Below are positions 12,197 through 21,107 of a stretch of DNA of 64,000 bases, in pieces. The translations under genes and the position numbers were made by a program. The notes under the pieces are model-generated. The model was not told where the DNA came from. It worked only from the letters and a program-made list of their open reading frames with translations, and ran no database searches. Position 1 is the first letter of the stretch, and every line of letters begins with the position of its first letter. The stretch is from Salinibacterium sp. ZJ450 (GTDB lineage: Bacteria; Actinomycetota; Actinomycetes; Actinomycetales; Microbacteriaceae). Location of the stretch: assembly GCF_011751885.2 (NCBI RefSeq), contig NZ_CP061771.1, positions 1-64,000 on the forward strand, given 5' to 3'.

Positions 12197-12730
12197 ATGC
12201 ATACCGCAGTAGCGACCTTCCACACGACCCTCGGCGACATCAACGTCAATCTCTACGGGAACCACGCACCCAAGACGGTGAAGAACTTCACGGGCCTGGC
12301 GACTGGTCAGATCGAATGGACCCACCCGGGCACCGGGCAGACCACGACCGACAAGCTCTACGACGGTGTGATCTTCCACCGCATCATCAAAGACTTCATG
12401 ATCCAGGGCGGCGACCCGCTCGGCCAGGGCATCGGTGGCCCCGGCTACCAGTTCGACGACGAGATCCACCCTGAGCTCACCTTCTCCGAGCCGTACATCC
12501 TCGCGATGGCGAATGCCGGCGTCCAGTTCGGCCGCGGCACCAACGGCTCACAGTTCTTCATCACCACCGTTGCCACGCCGTGGCTGCAGGGCAAGCACAC
12601 CATCTTCGGCGCCGTCGCCGACGACGAATCCAAGAAGGTCGTCGACGCGATCGAGGCAGTGGCCACCGATGGCCGTGACAAGCCGCTTGAGGATGTCGTC
12701 ATCAAGAGCATCACGATCACCGAGGTCTAA
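12197..12730 (+). CDS. ppiA: Cyclophilin-type peptidyl-prolyl cis-trans isomerase
   Basis: A 177-residue single-domain cyclophilin, predicted cytoplasmic because no signal peptide is present. The isomerase motifs are clear: FHRIIKDFMIQGGDP with the catalytic arginine in FHR, then FEDE-equivalent FDDEIHPEL, LAMANAG, GSQFFIT and HTIFGAV. It accelerates proline isomerisation during folding. The first ATG at 12197 begins MHTAVATFHTTLGDINVNLY, which matches the family start. The rhomboid gene starts on the base after its stop codon, so the two are cotranscribed. Confidence 0.95.
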   Translation: MHTAVATFHTTLGDINVNLYGNHAPKTVKNFTGLATGQIEWTHPGTGQTTTDKLYDGVIFHRIIKDFMIQGGDPLGQGIGGPGYQFDDEIHPELTFSEPYILAMANAGVQFGRGTNGSQFFITTVATPWLQGKHTIFGAVADDESKKVVDAIEAVATDGRDKPLEDVVIKSITITEV

Positions 12731-13573
12731 GTGACCGAAGCGCCACAGACCCGCTCGGCGAGCTCCTGCTACCGGCATCCGGAGCGACCGAGTTGGGTTC
12801 TGTGCCAACGCTGCGGGCGTACGATTTGTCCTGACTGCCAGACGCAGGCTGCCGTGGGTGTCCATTGCCCCGAATGCACGCGCGAGGCCAGGCAAAGCAT
12901 TCCGCAGAGGAGGCCGTCAATGGCGCGCGCGATCCGCACCGGCCGCCGGATATCGAGCGGTGCGCCCGTGGTCACCTGGTCGCTGATCGCGATCAGCGTG
13001 ATCGTATTCGTGCTGAACGAGCTGAGCAACGATGCACTGAACCAGACGCTCTGGTACCGCCCGGTACTGACCTTGTTCGCGCCGTGGACGATGTTGACCG
13101 CCACGGTCGCGCACGCGTCATTCCTGCACCTCGCGGTGAACATGCTGTCCCTCTGGGTGCTCGGGCCCATGCTCGAGCACATGGTCGGTCGGGCGCGATT
13201 CCTCGGGCTGTACCTGGTGGCCGGCCTCGGCGGTTCCGTCGCCGTGCTCTGGCTCTCTGAACCCCTCGTGCCCGTGGTTGGCGCTTCCGGGGCGATATTC
13301 GGCCTGCTCGGCGCGCTGTTCGTGATTCAACGCGGGCTGGGCGGAAACTCCACGCAGCTGGTGGTCGTGATCGTGCTGAACCTGGCCATCGGGTTCTTCG
13401 TCTCGGGCATCTCCTGGCAGGCACACGTCGGCGGGCTCGTCACGGGTGCCCTTGTTGCGCTCGTCTACATGCGTACACGCAAGCGGCAGCAACGCCCGCT
13501 GCAGGCTGTGCTGGTGGCCGGGGTGGCGCTGCTGCTCGTGCTGCTGACGGTGGCCCGGTTCGTGCTGGCCTGA
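12731..13573 (+). CDS. Rhomboid family intramembrane serine protease
   Basis: A 280-residue membrane protein with two parts. Residues 11-55 form a B-box-like zinc-binding module with paired Cys/His (CYRHPERPSWVLC, CQRC, CPDC, CPEC). From about residue 80 on, six hydrophobic segments form the rhomboid core. The catalytic serine is Ser186 in GASGAIFG, the histidine is His232 in AHVGGL, and Asn137 in HLAVNM fits the oxyanion position. It would cut substrates within the membrane. The GTG start follows the ppiA stop directly. Such zinc-finger rhomboids are common in Actinobacteria. Confidence 0.93.
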   Translation: MTEAPQTRSASSCYRHPERPSWVLCQRCGRTICPDCQTQAAVGVHCPECTREARQSIPQRRPSMARAIRTGRRISSGAPVVTWSLIAISVIVFVLNELSNDALNQTLWYRPVLTLFAPWTMLTATVAHASFLHLAVNMLSLWVLGPMLEHMVGRARFLGLYLVAGLGGSVAVLWLSEPLVPVVGASGAIFGLLGALFVIQRGLGGNSTQLVVVIVLNLAIGFFVSGISWQAHVGGLVTGALVALVYMRTRKRQQRPLQAVLVAGVALLLVLLTVARFVLA

Positions 13574-13588
13574 GCCGCCGGCTGAAAG

Positions 13589-13619
13589 TTATCCACAGGT
13601 TAATCCACACTGGGGATAA
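13589..13619. promoter_or_regulatory. DnaA-box cluster outside oriC
   Basis: Three DnaA-box-like nonamers lie within 31 bases: TTATCCACA at 13589-13597 (perfect), TAATCCACA at 13601-13609 (one mismatch) and TGGGGATAA at 13611-13619 (one mismatch, minus orientation). They sit between the convergent rhomboid and crgA genes, so they are not an obvious promoter operator. Confidence 0.6.
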
Positions 13620-13666
13620 TTACAGCGGTGTAGTTCACCCCCGATGAGGGGACCGGATCCGTGCGA

Positions 13667-13915
13667 TCAGCGCCAGCGCGTGGTCATCAGGAAGCCGATG
13701 AACATGATGCCGAAGCCGACCAGGATGTTCAGGTTTCCGAGGTCAGGAATCGGGAACCGGGTCTCGCTGACGTAGTACACGATGATCCAGATCAGCCCGA
13801 GCAGCATGAAGCCGAACATGATCGGCTTGAACCACACCGGGTTCGGCGCGTTCTCACCCGAAGGGGTGTCGGGCGAGCGGTCGTCTTTGCTGGTGCGTGC
13901 ATTCGTTCGAGCCAT
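13667..13915 (-). CDS. crgA: Cell division protein CrgA
   Basis: A small 82-residue membrane protein of the CrgA family, which interacts with FtsZ-ring and septal wall-synthesis proteins and tunes septation in Actinobacteria. It has a hydrophilic N-terminus of about 30 residues, two transmembrane segments (PIMFGFMLLGLIWIIVYYVS and ILVGFGIMFIGFLMT) joined by a loop with PIPDLGNLN, and ends MTTRWR. Its place next to the pknA/pknB/pbpA/rodA cluster matches other Actinobacteria. Promoter element TAGAAT ends 7 bases before the ATG with no ribosome binding site. Confidence 0.93.
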   Translation of the reverse strand: MARTNARTSKDDRSPDTPSGENAPNPVWFKPIMFGFMLLGLIWIIVYYVSETRFPIPDLGNLNILVGFGIMFIGFLMTTRWR

Positions 13916-13922
13916 GCGCCAG

Positions 13923-13928
13923 ATTCTA
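13923..13928 (-). promoter_or_regulatory. crgA -10 element (leaderless start)
   Basis: On the minus strand TAGAAT lies exactly 7 bases before the crgA ATG, without any Shine-Dalgarno sequence between them. This fits leaderless transcription starting at the start codon. Confidence 0.6.
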
Positions 13929-14036
13929 TCCTGTCGACCTTGACGGCCCGGTGTTGGCGGCCTCCGGTGGTTCGTGGCTCCGGATGCTGCCCCGTCTACA
14001 ATTGATCAACCCCCGAAGGAAAGTGACGGTCGACCA

Positions 14037-14675
14037 GTGACCCGCGTGCTCGTCATCGACAACTACGACAGCTTCGTCTACACGCTGAACGGCTACCTGC
14101 TGCAGCTCGGTGCCGAAACCGAGGTCGTCCGCAACGACGCGTTCACCGCAGACGAGGCAGCCGCTGTGATCGCCGGGTACGACGCGGTGCTGCTGTCGCC
14201 AGGTCCCGGCGCCCCCGCTGCGGCCGGCGTCTCCATCCCGGTCGTGCACGCGGCCTTGGCGGCGGGCATCCCGTTGCTCGGAGTCTGCCTCGGCCACCAG
14301 GCGATCGCGGAGGCGCTCGGCGCCACAGTCACCCATGCCGACGAACTGATGCACGGCAAGACCTCACAGGTCAGCCACGATGACAGCGCGTTCTATGAGG
14401 GTGTTCCGCAGCCGTTCACGGCGACCCGCTACCACTCGCTCGCCGTGGTGAACGACACCGTGCCCGCTGAACTGATCGTCACCTCGCACACCGAAGGCGG
14501 CGTGATCATGGGCGTGCGGCACGCCACCGCTCCGGTGTTCGGCGTGCAGTTCCACCCGGAGTCGGTGCTCACCGAGGGCGGCTACCGCATGCTGGGCAAC
14601 TGGCTCGCCGTCGCTGGCCTGCCGGAGGCTGCAGAGGTCGCGAAGGGCCTCACCCCGCTCGTTACGCTGCGCTGA
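14037..14675 (+). CDS. Glutamine amidotransferase, anthranilate/aminodeoxychorismate synthase component II
   Basis: A class-I glutamine amidotransferase of the TrpG/PabA family that supplies ammonia to chorismate for anthranilate or 4-amino-4-deoxychorismate. The 212-residue protein begins TRVLVIDNYDSFVYTL, has the nucleophile cysteine in GVCLGHQAIAEA and the His-Glu pair in FGVQFHPESVL. No component I gene is nearby, so trp or folate use cannot be decided. The gene next to pknB in related genomes is usually annotated this way. GTG 14037 was chosen because the product then begins just before the conserved core; GAAGGAAAG at 14015-14023 is the likely but slightly distant ribosome binding site, and TACAAT at 13997-14002 the likely -10. 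Confidence 0.9.
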   Translation: MTRVLVIDNYDSFVYTLNGYLLQLGAETEVVRNDAFTADEAAAVIAGYDAVLLSPGPGAPAAAGVSIPVVHAALAAGIPLLGVCLGHQAIAEALGATVTHADELMHGKTSQVSHDDSAFYEGVPQPFTATRYHSLAVVNDTVPAELIVTSHTEGGVIMGVRHATAPVFGVQFHPESVLTEGGYRMLGNWLAVAGLPEAAEVAKGLTPLVTLR

Positions 14676-14720
14676 GGTCCAACCCGTCGTTTCAGTCGAC
14701 GAACGTTCCCAGCGGGGATG

Positions 14721-16427
14721 CTAGTTGACGCAGTAGCGCAGCGTCACGTCGGAGCGCTGCGGCTGGTCACCCGGGCTCAGCGACTGTCCGGACACGATCT
14801 GGCCGGAGCATCCGTAGTCGGCCACGACGTCAACCGTGAGCCCCAGTTCCTGACCGAGCACGGTGCTCGCCTCGGCCACGGTGCGGCCAACGACGTCCGG
14901 CACGCTGACCATTCCGTTGCTGACGGTGAGATTGACCGTGTCACCGGCGCGTACCCGCTGACCGCCGGCGGGGTCGGAACTGATCACGACACCGCTCGGG
15001 ATGTTGGTGGAGTACGACTGTTCGGTGGAGCCGTAGATCAGCCCAGCGTCGGTGATCGCGGTGATCGCGGCATCCTCTTCGACTCTGGCGACATGGGGAA
15101 CGTCGACCTGCCGTTTGCCGAGTGAGACGAAGACTTCGACCTCCATGCCGGGTGACACGGTGACATCCGCCGCCGGTTGGGTGCGGATCACGTCGCCCTC
15201 GGCGACGGTGTCGCTGATCTCGCTGAAGCGCTGCGGAATGAGGTCGTTGCCCTCGAGCACCTTCGCGGCGTCGTCGTACGTCTGGCCGGCCACATTGGGA
15301 ATGGCGACAGAGACTGCGCCGGTGAGCCGGGTTCCCTCGAGCGAGAACGTCCAGTACAGCACGGCTGCGACGATCACGGCCATGACGGCGATGCCCGCCC
15401 AGATCCACGCCACCGGAGGCCGGCTCTGGGAACGCACGGGTCGATCCGGCGCCACGGTGAGCTGGCGGATGGCGGCCTCTGAGCCGGCGGTTGCGCTCGG
15501 GTTCACTCCGAACAGTGTGGAGCTCGCGTCGTGCTGCGATTCGATCCGGCGGGTGGGCACCTGGCCGGCATCGGCTGCCTCGACATCCGTGCGGAAATCT
15601 GCGGCGCTCTGGAACCGCTCGAAGCGGTCCTTCGCGAGTGCGTGCAGCACGACCGCGTCGAGAGCCGGTGACACCCGCGGGTTGAAGGCGCTGGGCGGAA
15701 CCGGAGCCTCGCTGACGTGCTGGTAGGCGACGGCAACCGGGCTGTCGCCGCGGAACGGCGGGCGGCCGGTGAGCATTTCGAACAGCACCACACCGGTGGA
15801 GTACAGGTCGGTGCGGGCGTCGACGGACTCGCCGCGGGCCTGCTCCGGCGAGAAGTACTGCGCGGTGCCGAGGATGACGCTGGTCTGCGCGACGGTTGCC
15901 GACGAGTCGGAGATGGCGCGGGCGATCCCGAAGTCCATCACCTTCACCTGGCCGTTCGGCGTGACCATGATGTTGCCCGGCTTGATGTCGCGGTGCACGA
16001 CACCGGCGCGGTGCGAGTACTCGAGGGCAGTGAGCACGCCCTCGGTGATGCGGGTGGCCTCGTGGGGATCCATCGGGCCGTCGGCGATGATGTCCTTCAG
16101 CAGGCGGCCGTCGACGAACTCCATCACGATGAACGGCAGTTGCCGTTCGATGCCGTTCTGGTCGGTGACGGTTTCTTCGCCGGCGTCGAAGACGCGCACG
16201 ATCGTGGGATGCGCCATCCGGGCCGCAGCCTGGGCTTCCTGGCGGAATCGGGTGCGGAACGACGGGTCGTCGGCGAGGGTGGGCTTGAGTAGCTTGATGG
16301 CGACGCGGCGCCCGAGACGCGAGTCGGTGCCGACGTGCACGTCGGCCATTCCGCCGTGCCCGATGAGCTCGCCAACCTGGTATCGCCCAGCCAACTGGCG
16401 CAACGAGTGGGTTCCGCCTTCAATCAC
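14721..16427 (-). CDS. pknB: Ser/Thr protein kinase PknB with PASTA domains
   Basis: A transmembrane kinase that couples peptidoglycan state to cell division and growth. Residues 1-280 form a Hanks-type kinase with a glycine loop (LIGHGGMADV), Lys45 in VAIKLL, catalytic Asp147 in HRDIKPGN, and DFGIARA. A transmembrane helix follows near residues 343-365. The extracellular part has three PASTA repeats from about residue 380 to the end (each starting like VAIPNVAGQTYDDA, VPHVARVEEDA and VPDVVGRTVAEA), which bind muropeptides. It is the last gene of the cluster, separated from pknA by 95 bases that contain a hairpin, so it may also have its own promoter. Confidence 0.95.
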   Translation of the reverse strand: MIEGGTHSLRQLAGRYQVGELIGHGGMADVHVGTDSRLGRRVAIKLLKPTLADDPSFRTRFRQEAQAAARMAHPTIVRVFDAGEETVTDQNGIERQLPFIVMEFVDGRLLKDIIADGPMDPHEATRITEGVLTALEYSHRAGVVHRDIKPGNIMVTPNGQVKVMDFGIARAISDSSATVAQTSVILGTAQYFSPEQARGESVDARTDLYSTGVVLFEMLTGRPPFRGDSPVAVAYQHVSEAPVPPSAFNPRVSPALDAVVLHALAKDRFERFQSAADFRTDVEAADAGQVPTRRIESQHDASSTLFGVNPSATAGSEAAIRQLTVAPDRPVRSQSRPPVAWIWAGIAVMAVIVAAVLYWTFSLEGTRLTGAVSVAIPNVAGQTYDDAAKVLEGNDLIPQRFSEISDTVAEGDVIRTQPAADVTVSPGMEVEVFVSLGKRQVDVPHVARVEEDAAITAITDAGLIYGSTEQSYSTNIPSGVVISSDPAGGQRVRAGDTVNLTVSNGMVSVPDVVGRTVAEASTVLGQELGLTVDVVADYGCSGQIVSGQSLSPGDQPQRSDVTLRYCVN

Positions 16428-16465
16428 AAGCCACTACTCCTGATCAACTGCCATCCAACCCTTTA

Positions 16466-16497
16466 AGCCCTCGCCAGTTTAGCTGCTGGCGAGGGCT
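16466..16497 (-). terminator. Hairpin between pknA and pknB
   Basis: Twelve-base arms AGCCCTCGCCAG and CTGGCGAGGGCT are perfectly complementary around an 8-base loop. On the minus strand the hairpin follows pknA and precedes pknB by 38 bases. It could be a terminator or attenuator that lowers pknB expression relative to upstream genes. Confidence 0.6.
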
Positions 16498-16522
16498 CTC
16501 CCGACGAGGTCAGGGAGGGTTA

Positions 16523-18259
16523 CTAAAGGACCGGTGCCACGGTGGCGGGAGCCCCGTTGGTGGGAGAGGGTGTGGGCGCCTGGCCTGCCTCAACCGGAAT
16601 TGTGAGCGTCGGCGAAGTCTCCGAAACGAACTCGCCGCAGTTTGCCGTGTAGCTGATGGTGACCGGCTGGGTGGCCTCCATGATCTGCACGACGGCGCTG
16701 GTGCGTCCAGGGCCCGCCACATTGTCTTGCATGTCCTCGAACCGGCCGTTCGATGAGATGGTGAAGCTGTACCCGGTCAGGGAGGTTCCGTTCGAGCATC
16801 CGGTGTACTGCGGCCAGGAGATATCCACCGTGCCACCGGTTTCGGCCCGCGCCGGATCGGCCGTTGCCGCGCCCGGGGCGCCCGGTGACGGAATCTCCGA
16901 GTAGAACGTGACGCGGATCGTGGTGCCCGGCTGCACGTTGCCGGTGGGGGTGGCGTCGTATGACAGGCCCTGTTGCGCGGGGGTCGGCGCCGTGCTGCCA
17001 CTGACGGGGTCGAGCGACAGCCCGAGTGAGTCGATCAGCTGCTGCACCTCATCGCGGTTCTTGCCGAGCAGCTCATCCCGGTCGGCGAAGACGGTGCTGC
17101 TCGTCGGTGATGGGGTCGGCGTCGGAGTGGGCGTAGGCGTTTGCGGCGCGGCCGACGTGCTGGTTTCGGTCGGAGTCTCGTCGCCGGGGTTGGCGAACAG
17201 GGCGATCAGCACCCCGATCAGCACGATGGCCAGCAGTGTGACGATGGCGATCAGCGGCCAGGTCCACGGATTGCGCTTCTTCTCCTCCACCGGAACCTGG
17301 GCGGTGTCGGTGGGGCCGGCGGCGGTCATCGTGGGGGTCGTCAGCACGCGGGTGGCGGCATCCGACCCTGCTGCACCTGTGAGGGTGGAGATCGCGGCAC
17401 CGCCGGCGACCGCGGGCACGGCGAGGGCGGCACCGGCGACATCGCCGCGACGCAGAGCCTGCGCGGCGCGGGCCAGGTGGGCCGCCGAGGCGGGACGCTC
17501 GTCCGGGCGCTTGGCGATGCTGGAGTACACGAGGTTGCGCACCGGCTCGGCCACCGTTGCAGGCAGCTCCGGCGGTGCCTCGTTGATCTGCGCCATCGCG
17601 ATCGCGACCTGCGACTCACCGGTGAACGGGCGACGCCCGGCGAGGGCCTCGTACGCCACGATGCCGAGCGAGTAGATGTCGGTGGACGGAGACGCCGGGT
17701 GGCCGCTCGCCTGTTCCGGCGAGAGGTACTGCACGGTGCCCATCACCTGACCGGTGGCGGTCAGCGGCACCTGATCGGCGATCCGCGCGATGCCGAAGTC
17801 GGTGATCTTGACGCGACCCTCCGGCGTGATCAGCAGGTTGCCGGGCTTGATGTCGCGGTGCACCAGCCCGACGGCGTGCGCCGCCTGCAGCGCGTTCGCG
17901 GTTTGCGCCACGATGTCGAGAACTCGATCGGTGGACAGCACGCGTTCGCGTTCGATGATGGCGCTGAGCGCCTCACCGGGAACGAGCTCCATCACCAGGT
18001 AGGCGCTGCCCTCCTCCTCGCCGTAGTCGAAGACGTTGGCGATGCCCTCGTGGCTGACCAGGGCGGCGTGCCGGGCCTCGGCGCGGAAGCGCTCGAGGAA
18101 CCCGGGGTCTCCCATGTACTCGTCTTTGAGGATCTTGATCGCGACGGTGCGTCCGATCACCAGGTCAGTTGCCTGCCAGACCTCACCCATACCGCCAATG
18201 GCAATACGGGATGAGAGCTGGTACCGACCCCCGAAGGTGAGCCCGCTTGTGGGTCTCAT
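16523..18259 (-). CDS. pknA: Ser/Thr protein kinase PknA
   Basis: Second transmembrane kinase of the cell-wall cluster, 578 residues. The kinase domain spans about residues 10-270, with glycine loop IAIGGMGEVWQ, Lys42, catalytic Asp136 in HRDIKPGN, and DFGIARI. After a juxtamembrane linker comes one transmembrane helix near residues 335-360, then a Thr-Pro repeat spacer and a single PASTA-like domain (ELLGKNRDEVQQLIDSLGL onward). The C-terminal 120 residues look like an extracellular beta-sandwich and end in a Pro-rich tail. It overlaps pbpA by 4 bases. Classical mycobacterial PknA lacks such an extended ectodomain, so this version may sense wall signals itself. Confidence 0.92.
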   Translation of the reverse strand: MRPTSGLTFGGRYQLSSRIAIGGMGEVWQATDLVIGRTVAIKILKDEYMGDPGFLERFRAEARHAALVSHEGIANVFDYGEEEGSAYLVMELVPGEALSAIIERERVLSTDRVLDIVAQTANALQAAHAVGLVHRDIKPGNLLITPEGRVKITDFGIARIADQVPLTATGQVMGTVQYLSPEQASGHPASPSTDIYSLGIVAYEALAGRRPFTGESQVAIAMAQINEAPPELPATVAEPVRNLVYSSIAKRPDERPASAAHLARAAQALRRGDVAGAALAVPAVAGGAAISTLTGAAGSDAATRVLTTPTMTAAGPTDTAQVPVEEKKRNPWTWPLIAIVTLLAIVLIGVLIALFANPGDETPTETSTSAAPQTPTPTPTPTPSPTSSTVFADRDELLGKNRDEVQQLIDSLGLSLDPVSGSTAPTPAQQGLSYDATPTGNVQPGTTIRVTFYSEIPSPGAPGAATADPARAETGGTVDISWPQYTGCSNGTSLTGYSFTISSNGRFEDMQDNVAGPGRTSAVVQIMEATQPVTISYTANCGEFVSETSPTLTIPVEAGQAPTPSPTNGAPATVAPVL

Positions 18260-19710
18260 CTACTCAGCACCGCCTCAATCACCTGTCGTGCAATGGGCGC
18301 GGCAACAGTGTTCCCGTAGGCGTTCTGCCCACGACCCCCACGATCTTCCACGACCACCGCTACCGCTACTTCCGGGTCGCTCGCTGGAGCGAATCCGGTG
18401 AACCAGAGCGTGTACGGCTCGCCCACGGCGTTTTCAGCCGTGCCCGTCTTCCCCGCCACTTCAACCCCACTTATTCTTGCATTGTTCGACACACCATCGC
18501 TCACGGCCGCGACCATCATCTGCTTGACCGCCTCCGCTGTTTCCGGGCTGATCGGCTCGTTGTACACCTCGACCTGCGGTCCCTGCAGTTCGGTCAAGTC
18601 TGGGGCAGTGATGCTCTCGACCAGGGTGGGCGTCATCAGCGTCCCGCCGTTGCCGACCGCGGCCGAGACCATGGCCATCTGCAACGGGGTCACGCGAGTG
18701 CTGGCCTGGCCAAAGGACGACAGCATCAGTTCCGGTTCGTCATCCGGCATGGGGTATTGACTCGGCGTGGTCGACATCGGGATATCGAGGCTGTCACCGA
18801 ACCCGAAGGCTTCGGCGTAATCGGAGAGCGTCTCGGCACCGATCGTCTGACCGATCTGCGCGAAAGCGACGTTGCAACTCAGGCGCAGCGCATCGGTGAC
18901 CGACACAGTTTCGGCGCCGCCGCAGTTGCTGTCGCCGGAGTTGCGGACGACGGACGAGGTTCCGGGCAACGTCAGCGTCGGCGGGTTCGGGATCTGGCTG
19001 TCGGCGGCGAGCTTGCCACTGTCGATCGCGGCGGCCGCCACCAGCACCTTGAACACCGACCCGGGGTGGTAAAGGTCGCCGGAGATGGCCCGATTCTGCA
19101 GAGGGTCGGCCGGGTCGTTGAGCAGGGCGTCGTACTGCGCGATGACATCGCGGGTGTTGTGTGAGGCGAGCAGATTCGGGTCGTAACTCTTCTTCGAGAC
19201 CATGGCGAGAATCGCACCGGTCTTCGGGTCGAGCGCCACCACGGCTCCCGAGTTGTCGCCGAGGGCGTCCCAGGCCGCCTGCTGAACCACCGGGTCGATG
19301 GTCAGCTCAACCGAGGCGCCCTTCGGGGTCTGCCCGGTGAACACCGAGGTGATGTTGTCGAGGAACTGCTCGTTGGCGGTTCCACTCAGGTAGTCGTTGA
19401 GCGCGCCCTCGACCCCGCTGTTGCCCTGGTTCAGGGTGAAGTACCCGGTGACGTGCGCGTACAGATCGGGTTGCGGGTACTGGCGCAGGAACTTGTACGG
19501 CGAATCCACCGGCATCGACTGCGCGACCGGCACCCCGTCGACGAGGATCGGCCCGCGTTCCGCGGAGTAGCTGTCGTACAGGGTGCGAACGTTGCGGTCA
19601 TCGGCTTGCAGGGTGTCGGCCTGCACCACCTGAATCATGGTGCTGGAGCCGAACAGGGCAAGGAACATGATCAGCACGGCCGCGCTGACGCGACGGAGTT
19701 CTTTGTTCAT
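18256..19710 (-). CDS. pbpA: Penicillin-binding protein, transpeptidase PbpA
   Basis: A class-B penicillin-binding protein that cross-links peptidoglycan. The 484-residue product begins with a short cytoplasmic tail and one transmembrane helix (AAVLIMFLALFGSSTMI), then a pedestal domain and the transpeptidase domain with SXXK in HPGSVFK, SXN in SCNVAF and KTG in VAGKTGTAE. It pairs with RodA (next upstream), whose stop overlaps its start, giving the glycosyltransferase-transpeptidase pair normal for this locus. Probable targets of PknA/PknB control are inferred from the operon. Confidence 0.95.
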   Translation of the reverse strand: MNKELRRVSAAVLIMFLALFGSSTMIQVVQADTLQADDRNVRTLYDSYSAERGPILVDGVPVAQSMPVDSPYKFLRQYPQPDLYAHVTGYFTLNQGNSGVEGALNDYLSGTANEQFLDNITSVFTGQTPKGASVELTIDPVVQQAAWDALGDNSGAVVALDPKTGAILAMVSKKSYDPNLLASHNTRDVIAQYDALLNDPADPLQNRAISGDLYHPGSVFKVLVAAAAIDSGKLAADSQIPNPPTLTLPGTSSVVRNSGDSNCGGAETVSVTDALRLSCNVAFAQIGQTIGAETLSDYAEAFGFGDSLDIPMSTTPSQYPMPDDEPELMLSSFGQASTRVTPLQMAMVSAAVGNGGTLMTPTLVESITAPDLTELQGPQVEVYNEPISPETAEAVKQMMVAAVSDGVSNNARISGVEVAGKTGTAENAVGEPYTLWFTGFAPASDPEVAVAVVVEDRGGRGQNAYGNTVAAPIARQVIEAVLSR

Positions 19711-21107
19711 GATTCCACCACCAGTTGCGGTTGATTGCGGACGGTGTCAGACAGGCGAAGTAACAAAATGGCGATGATCCAGTTGGCGAGCAGGGACGAC
19801 CCGCCCGCAGCGAGGAACGGCGTGGTGAGTCCGGTGAGCGGGATGACGCGGGTGACACCGCCGATCACGATGAACACCTGCAACGCGATCACGAACGACA
19901 GCCCGACCGCGAGCAGGCGACCGAAGTCGTCCTGGCCGAGGAACGCGATGCGGAAGCCACGCGAGACCAGCAGCAGGTACAGGCACAGAATGGCGAAGAT
20001 GCCGACGAGGCCCAGTTCCTCACCGAGCGAGGCGACGATGAAGTCGCTGTCGGCGAGAGGGGTGATGTCGGGCCGGCCACTGCCGAGGCCGGAGCCGATC
20101 ATGCCGCCGTTGGCCATGCCGAACAGCCCTTGCACGAGCTGGTAGCTGCCGTGCAGTGCGGCATCGTAGTTGTCCTGGTTGAACGGGTTCAGCCAGGCGT
20201 CGAATCGGCCGTTGACATAGGTGAGCGCCTGGCTGGCGACCAGTGCTCCGCCGAGGAACAGCACGAGACCGAGCACGATCCAGCTGGCGCGGCCGGTGGC
20301 GACGTAGATCATCACCAGGAACAGGCCGAAGTACAGCAGTGAGGTACCGAGGTCGCGCTGGAACACCAGCACTGCCATGGCGGCCGCCCAGATGATGAGG
20401 ATCGGCCCCAGATCGCGCATCCGCGGGAAACGCATGCCGAGGAACTTGGTGCCCATTAGTGACAGGTTGTCGCGCGCGGTCACCAGATAACCGGCGAAGA
20501 AGACCGCGAGGGCGATCTTGGCGATCTCACCGGGCTGGAACGAGAACGGGCCGACGCTGATCCACACCCTGGCACCGAACACCTCCCGGCCGATGCCCGG
20601 CAGCATGGGCAGAAGCAGCAGCACGATGCCGGTGAACATGGCGATGTAGCGGTAGCGCTGCAGCACCCGATGGTTGCGGATGAGGAGCAGCACCGCCAGC
20701 GACACGAGGATCGCCAGCGCCGTCCAGACGATCTGACGCACTCCGGCGCTTCCCCATCCGACGTCGCCGTCGGCAAGGCTGAGCCGGTAGATCATCGCGA
20801 TCCCGAGCCCGTTCAGCGTGGTGACGATGGGGAGGATGAACGGATCCGCCTCGGGTGCGGTCACCCGCAAGGCCACGTGGGTTCCGAGGATCAGCACGGC
20901 GAGACCCGACGCGAGCCACAGTACGCTCCAGTCGATCTGGTCGGTGACTCCGAGTTGCGAGAGGGCGATCGCCGCCCCGCCGATCGCGAACGCGACGAAC
21001 AGCAGCACCAGTTCGAGGTTGCGGAGCTTCGCCGGCTGCCTCAGTTTGATGCGGATCGTCTCGGAGATTGTTGTGCGTGGCCCGGCGTCTGGACTGACTT
21101 TACTCAT
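19707..21107 (-). CDS. rodA: SEDS peptidoglycan glycosyltransferase RodA/FtsW
   Basis: A polytopic membrane protein of the SEDS family that polymerises lipid II into glycan strands. The 466 residues contain about 10-12 hydrophobic segments. Family marks include YFGLFLVMIYVATGRA, the extracellular SGLGSGRPDITPLADSDFIVASLGEELG, and RVIPLTGLTTPFLAAGGSSLLANW near the C-terminus. Placement between pstP and pbpA identifies it as RodA of the growth cluster rather than the divisome FtsW. It overlaps pstP by 8 bases and pbpA by 4. Confidence 0.94.
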   Translation of the reverse strand: MSKVSPDAGPRTTISETIRIKLRQPAKLRNLELVLLFVAFAIGGAAIALSQLGVTDQIDWSVLWLASGLAVLILGTHVALRVTAPEADPFILPIVTTLNGLGIAMIYRLSLADGDVGWGSAGVRQIVWTALAILVSLAVLLLIRNHRVLQRYRYIAMFTGIVLLLLPMLPGIGREVFGARVWISVGPFSFQPGEIAKIALAVFFAGYLVTARDNLSLMGTKFLGMRFPRMRDLGPILIIWAAAMAVLVFQRDLGTSLLYFGLFLVMIYVATGRASWIVLGLVLFLGGALVASQALTYVNGRFDAWLNPFNQDNYDAALHGSYQLVQGLFGMANGGMIGSGLGSGRPDITPLADSDFIVASLGEELGLVGIFAILCLYLLLVSRGFRIAFLGQDDFGRLLAVGLSFVIALQVFIVIGGVTRVIPLTGLTTPFLAAGGSSLLANWIIAILLLRLSDTVRNQPQLVVES

